Assembly: GCA_001953115.1 (NCBI GenBank)
Contig: LSSL01000207.1
Location: 1-14,841 of the forward strand
DNA: 14,841 nucleotides
Reading direction: 5' to 3'
Origin: Smittium mucronatum
Taxonomy: Eukaryota; Kickxellomycota; Harpellomycetes; Harpellales; Legeriomycetaceae
Shown here one piece after another: positions 11,461-14,841 of this stretch. Position numbers and translations under genes: made by a program. Position 1 is the stretch's first letter, and the number at the start of each line of letters is the position of its first letter. The notes below the pieces were generated by a model. The model was not told the DNA's origin, ran no database searches, and was given only the letters and a program-made list of their open reading frames with translations.

Positions 11461-11849
11461 GAGCTCATTTAACCGTGATAATAAACATTTACTTTGAAGG
11501 ATCCCTTATTTCGTAAAACAAGCATTTATGCGAAATGATTATTTTAAATGATTATTAAAATTTTATTGATTAATTATTATATAACACCACTTAATTTATG
11601 TCATACGCCATAAAAAATCTAAATAAACTGGTTAATGGTGGTAGATGTTACGATTATAAATTATATCGAAAATGTAAAATATCATTATAAAACGATAAAT
11701 TATTAAGCTATTTTTATATTATATAGCTCATTTCATTCTTTTTAGATTTTTTTCTTGTTATTTTTGGAAATTTAAAATTTATTTACTAGTTAAATTTGGT
11801 TTTATTATATTTATCTGTTATTATGACTATTGATCTATTTCCATTTTAT

Positions 11850-12240
11850 CCACTTGAAAATTTAACTAAATTTTAAACCTAATTAAAATTTCATCTATTC
11901 CACAATAAACCTATTTACTGTTTATCCTACCACTAAATTGAAACACAATCATATAGCTGCAACACGATTTATTTATATACCATTTATTATATCATCTTAT
12001 TTGCATACTACCCATTTTTACTTCAACCAATTAATCAAATCGGAATAACTACCATTTTTGCGACCACAAAGTTATATTATCTGTGATTTCGAATCCCGAA
12101 AATTTTATCTAATTTTAATTTCACTTACTCATTTTCTAAGTCTTTATTTTAAATATAACTTCTAATTTGTACATAATAAGTAAAGCCGAAAATAAAAAGA
12201 AATAAAATATTATTTATTTAAATTTATTATTTCTCTAAAT
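11850..12240 (-). pseudogene. Heavily decayed coding-like relic left of the duplicated gene
   Basis: On the + strand C clearly outnumbers G here, as in the minus-strand gene at 12876-13498 and unlike the gene desert. Read on the minus strand, one frame over about 11.88-12.18 kb gives protein-like segments such as KIFGIRNHR and YNFVVAKMVVIPI interrupted by many stops. Its position would make it the 3' continuation of the decayed copy at 12245-12870; the 3' end of the better copy seems lost at the duplication junction near 12.88 kb. I do not recognise the family. The call rests on composition and appearance only. Confidence 0.3.
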
Positions 12241-12244
12241 ATTT

Positions 12245-12870
12245 GGTTTATTATGAGAAAACTCTGAGTGCATCATCACTGACGCTCATATGTATCTCAC
12301 CTAACATTTAATTGAGGGAGGGTATTGCTCAATCGCACCAACTATCCAAACTTCACTAATTGAAAACTGTAATTAAAAAATAAGAATTTAATAATCCCCA
12401 AAAGTGGGAATAATGGGCTAGAACCTTACCTTATGTTTGGAATTTTAACTTAACGAAAGTACCAGTAAATAAGATAATATATCTTCCATAACCAACTCTC
12501 CAGTCAGTTTGACTGATAGGTCTAACCCATTAACCAAATCAGAGGCAGCATAAGAAAATTTTATTGAAGTATTAATGTCTCTATTTTCCGTTTCCTCTCT
12601 TCAAAAAAAGAATTCCGGAGCAAACCCATAAGTGTAAAAGCTGTAATTTGATAGTTAATTACTGCGCATAACCATAGTTGTAGCACTAATTGATTAATTT
12701 CTACACTAAAGGAAAATATAAAAATAAAACTTATATAATTTATGTTAGCAGTTAATGATTAAAAACTACGAAGAATACTATAAAATAAACACTAAAAGCC
12801 AATTTAACTAGATTATGTTAAAATAAAACCGAAAAATATAAAATATTCTATTATAAAAAAGAACGATAAA
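12245..12870 (-). pseudogene. Decayed tandem copy of the unidentified minus-strand gene
   Basis: This stretch aligns with about 12955-13560 at an offset of roughly 700-716 bases in the same orientation. Good anchors are AGAACCTTA (12420 and 13136), the words around ATCTTCCAT (12481 and 13196), a GCG...CATAG block (12664 and 13379) and AAATATTCTA (12841 and 13541). On the minus strand the reading frame can still be followed: LTGELVMEDI here against LTGEPVMEDI in the intact copy, and YGFAPE against YGIAPE. It is broken by stops, including a TGA where the other copy has TGG (Trp), and by a TAA before the intron site. The intron donor GTAAGGTTCT is retained. It is more AT-rich than its partner, so it is a pseudogene with reading-frame similarity left over. 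Function unknown. Confidence 0.65.
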
Positions 12871-12875
12871 AATAT

Positions 12876-13498
12876 CTAGCCTAAATATATATTGTCGGAA
12901 GCGGAATTCCTATACCAGTTAGACTGGTACAAGTCTTCGATTCTAAATTGTTGTTGTGCAGCCAGAGGTGGGGCAAAGTCGAATATACTATCACTAGTAC
13001 ATCCTTTGCCCCCACCCAACAGAGACTTTAGGGCAGGTATTTCTCCCTTACTCCGCCTATCTACAATTCGCCCATTGCTCCCTGTACTGACAACACTAAG
13101 TGTTTGTACAGCCCAATCGGTAGGAATAACAGACGAGAACCTTACAGGGGGTTGGGATCAGAACTTAACGAAATTCCAAGTAATGAAGATACAATATCTT
13201 CCATGACCGGCTCTCCCGTCAAATTTACTGATGGTTCTAAGTCTTCACTAAGATTGAGAGCTTCAGTAAAGATGGAAGACGAAGCTTCGCTATCTCTATC
13301 TTCCGCCAACTCTCTCCAACAATCAACCTCTGGAGCAATCCCATAAGGATAACCACCAGACTCAACCAACTCATGATTGCGTTCAATCATGCCCATAGCA
13401 CTATTAAAGCTAATGCCACTCATACTAAATAAACGGGTCAACAGGTAATGATCCAGACCCAAGAAAGAATAATACTTATTATAATCAACTACCAACAC
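12876..13498 (-). CDS. Unidentified minus-strand gene or gene fragment, two exons
   Basis: An open frame from about 13508 (no ATG until 13421-13423) runs leftwards to 13146. A 50-nt GT-AG intron (13096-13145) then joins it to a second open frame that ends with TAG at 12876-12878. From the first ATG this gives 165 residues; alternatively an acceptor AG near 13489-13490 would attach an upstream exon. The protein is acidic and Ser/Glu/Asp-rich in the middle (EDRDSEASSS), has no membrane segment or signal peptide, and ends abruptly (NWYRNSASDN) where the duplication junction is expected, so it may be a truncated 5' part of a longer gene. Its composition is far more balanced than the flanks. Codon-level similarity to the decayed copy shows that this frame was once a protein. 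I do not recognise the family; a mobile-element protein or a fast-evolving host gene are both possible. Confidence 0.42.
13096..13145 (-). other. Putative 50-nt intron in the unidentified gene
   Basis: On the minus strand the donor GTAAGG and the acceptor AACACTTAG bound exactly 50 bases; removal changes the frame by two and joins two long open frames. The donor word GTAAGGTTCT is conserved in the decayed copy although the sequence just before it has diverged. The alternative is a plain frameshift mutation. Confidence 0.5.
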
Positions 13499-13595
13499 GA
13501 ATAATATAAATTATTATATTTTAAGAATCAACGAAAACAAAAATATTCTATACTAGACTACGAGTGTATATAAAAAAAACGACTAGACTAGTATG

Positions 13596-13772
13596 CAAGC
13601 GTGCTAAGACTTCCAGGCGACCGACTGGGCGTAGCTTAACCTAGGAGATCAACGCGTCCTACCACTTTAATATATTAAAGTTATAAAAAAATTCTTCAGG
13701 CGTACTAAAACTTTCAGACAATAATTAGGGCTTAACCCAACCTAGGACAAAAATACGCATCCTACTTCTTTA
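13596..13772. repeat. Pair of about 75-bp direct repeats, GC-richer and AT-richer versions
   Basis: Unit A (13596-13669) and unit B (13697-13772) share GCGT-CTAA-ACTT, a CTTAACC-like word, AACCTAGGA and ACGC-TCCTAC in the same order, with a 101-base period. Neither is open for translation on the minus strand. The pair lies 5' of the unidentified minus-strand gene and could be promoter repeats or a terminal repeat of a mobile element. A nine-base word ACTAGACTA also occurs twice just left of it, at 13552-13560 and 13582-13590. Confidence 0.65.
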
Positions 13773-14014
13773 GCTCCATTTTTAAAATCATTTAAGAATC
13801 AAGGAATTTTTTAGGAAAAAAAATTGCAATATGTGGTTTGATACTAAAAAAACTATTAATTTAAAATAGTAAAATGTTTATTTTTATCTAAAAATACCTT
13901 TTTTTTGAGAAAAAAACTTCGTGTTCGGCTTTTTTGTGATAATTTAAATTATAATGGCCCGATTAAAACGTTATTTTTTTCTTAATAAACTATATAATTT
14001 TGTTTGTCAAAAAT

Positions 14015-14026
14015 CCCCCCCCCCCC
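14015..14026. repeat. C12 homopolymer
   Basis: Twelve uninterrupted C bases lie in A/T-rich DNA. Length may be uncertain because of sequencing slippage. Confidence 0.85.
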
Positions 14027-14774
14027 ACAATTATACCCTTTAGATCTTGATCAAGAAAGATCTTATATTGATTCACATTTCACAAAAAAAAAAATAGATG
14101 CTATCAATTTGATGTAAGAGTTCTTATTTCATTTTCATAAATATATTAAAAATAGATTATGAATTTTTTTTTGAGTAGTTGGGATCTTTACCCGAATCTA
14201 GGGGTTTTCTAATTAATTAAAAAAAATGATTGGAAATAATAATATTTCATTTATAGTATTAAGTTATAATTAGTATCTGAAGGTGTTTGATATTTACTGC
14301 ATAAATTATTTTCTCTAATCGAAGTAATCCAAAAAGGGCTTTTAATATATATTTAGAAATTATCGACATTAGGACTTTCAAGAAATTTTTTTATAAAAAA
14401 GAAAAATATAGAATTTAAACAGAAATATATTTGTGTCATTCTGAATATTGAAATTTGCTGATATAATGGATTTGGATTTCATTTTTCAGTTTTTTTTTTG
14501 ATGTTATATTTTGGTGTTTATAAATATTTCGCAGATTTCTTGTTTCTTCATTTGGAGATAGGATTTGGAGCAGTTATTTCAGCCAGTCAACTGCCATAAT
14601 AAAAATATGAGCATACATATTTATTAAAAAGGAAAAAGGTCTCGACCCATCACTAGCACAGAGGAATAATAATTTCAAATCAAATATTAATAATTTTTTT
14701 AATAAGTAATAATTGGTTATAAATATCTAATATATATATTCCCATCTATGTGGATTAAATAGGGAACAGAGTGG

Positions 14775-14799
14775 ATATGTGGAGTTAAACTCTACATAT
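14775..14799. repeat. 25-nt near-perfect inverted repeat
   Basis: ATATGTGGAGTT (14775-14786) and AACTCTACATAT (14788-14799) are reverse complements at 11 of 12 positions around a single central base. It may be a hairpin or a protein-binding dyad; no gene is visible next to it. Confidence 0.5.
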
Positions 14800-14819
14800 T
14801 TATATACAAATTAAAAAAA

Positions 14820-14841
14820 GGGGGAGTGGGGGGGGGGGGTT
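14820..14841. repeat. G-rich end of window with a G12 run
   Basis: A G5 run, AGT and a G12 run close the window. Together with the C runs at 3512, 3924 and 14015, it shows that the rare G/C bases in this spacer tend to occur as homopolymers. Confidence 0.8.

Larger units (their letters stand above)
2611..11850. other. Gene desert: very AT-rich, homopolymer-rich spacer
   Basis: About 9.2 kb right of the HFI1 stop contains no open frame I believe. It consists mainly of A and T runs, with scattered AATAAA words (the one at 2942-2947 could serve HFI1), microsatellites, C runs and small inverted repeats listed separately. The longer open frames here (for example 3767-4060 minus and 3807-4076 plus, which overlap on opposite strands, and 4972-5181 minus) encode K/F/N/I-rich low-complexity peptides as expected of stop-poor A/T DNA. 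The composition break with the HFI1 exons is sharp. It may be a decayed repeat-derived isochore or part of a regional centromere; neither can be shown here. Confidence 0.75.
12245..13560. repeat. Tandem duplication of about 0.6-0.7 kb, one copy decayed
   Basis: The unit at about 12245-12870 repeats at about 12955-13560 in the same orientation, with the junction in the A/T-rich stretch near 12.87-12.95 kb. The right copy keeps G/C-rich, open reading frames; the left has drifted to A/T. Edges are estimated by eye. Confidence 0.65.
13773..14841. other. AT-rich spacer without a recognisable gene
   Basis: The stretch is composed like the gene desert. It holds a C12 run (14015-14026), a 12-bp palindrome TCTTGATCAAGA (14045-14056), a near-perfect inverted repeat at 14775-14799 and a G12 run (14828-14839) at the window end. 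No credible coding frame is visible. Confidence 0.65.

Noticed and set aside
12892..13346. Plus-strand open frames across the G/C-richer island
   Set aside because: They lie opposite the minus-strand gene, whose frame, and not theirs, is retained in the decayed tandem copy.
13596..13772. tRNA-like or small RNA gene in the 75-bp repeat units
   Set aside because: I could not find a convincing B-box (GGTTCGANTCC-like) or a cloverleaf on either strand, and the two units differ at positions that would need to pair.

Overview
The window looks like nuclear DNA of an AT-rich fungus. The evidence is a spliced gene with four short GT-AG introns that encodes the SAGA subunit Ada1/Hfi1, a neighbour whose C-terminus resembles the 2H phosphoesterase end of fungal 'Swiss Army Knife' RNA-repair-like proteins, and a strong contrast between moderately AT-rich exons and extremely AT-rich spacer. 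I cannot name the lineage from sequence alone.

Layout. Positions 2-265 (+) hold the 3' end of the 2H phosphoesterase-like gene. Positions 266-910 are an intergenic spacer with an 18-bp perfect palindrome, three CCAAT boxes and a TATA-like element just upstream of the next gene. Positions 911-2610 (+) hold a complete five-exon gene for a 450-residue Ada1/Hfi1 (TADA1) protein; the single-exon open frames in this interval are pieces of it. From 2611 to about 11.85 kb there is a gene desert of very AT-rich, homopolymer-rich DNA in which I see no gene, only microsatellites, C/G homopolymer runs, short inverted and direct repeats and a few less AT-rich islands.

The right part is the most interesting. 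An island of normal composition at about 12.88-13.50 kb carries a minus-strand open frame which, if a 50-nt GT-AG intron is removed, reads through to a stop at 12876. Directly to its left, at about 12.25-12.87 kb, lies a second, tandem, same-orientation copy of this sequence. It is visibly decayed (more AT-rich, with stop codons including a Trp codon turned into TGA) but can still be aligned at codon level. Further left, 11.85-12.20 kb looks like a still more decayed continuation of the older copy. Just right of the intact copy, a pair of about 75-bp direct repeats shows one GC-richer and one AT-richer version; most differences are G/C-to-A/T transitions. Together this suggests a duplicated, possibly mobile-element-derived segment decaying by a RIP-like or deamination process. 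I do not recognise the encoded protein.

The two left-hand genes are unrelated in function (RNA end-processing-like enzyme; transcription coactivator scaffold) and appear simply to be head-to-tail neighbours on the same strand. I found no operon, CRISPR array, rRNA or tRNA, and no defence-type system. The gene desert could be an AT-rich isochore made by repeat decay or a regional centromere; sequence alone cannot decide this.
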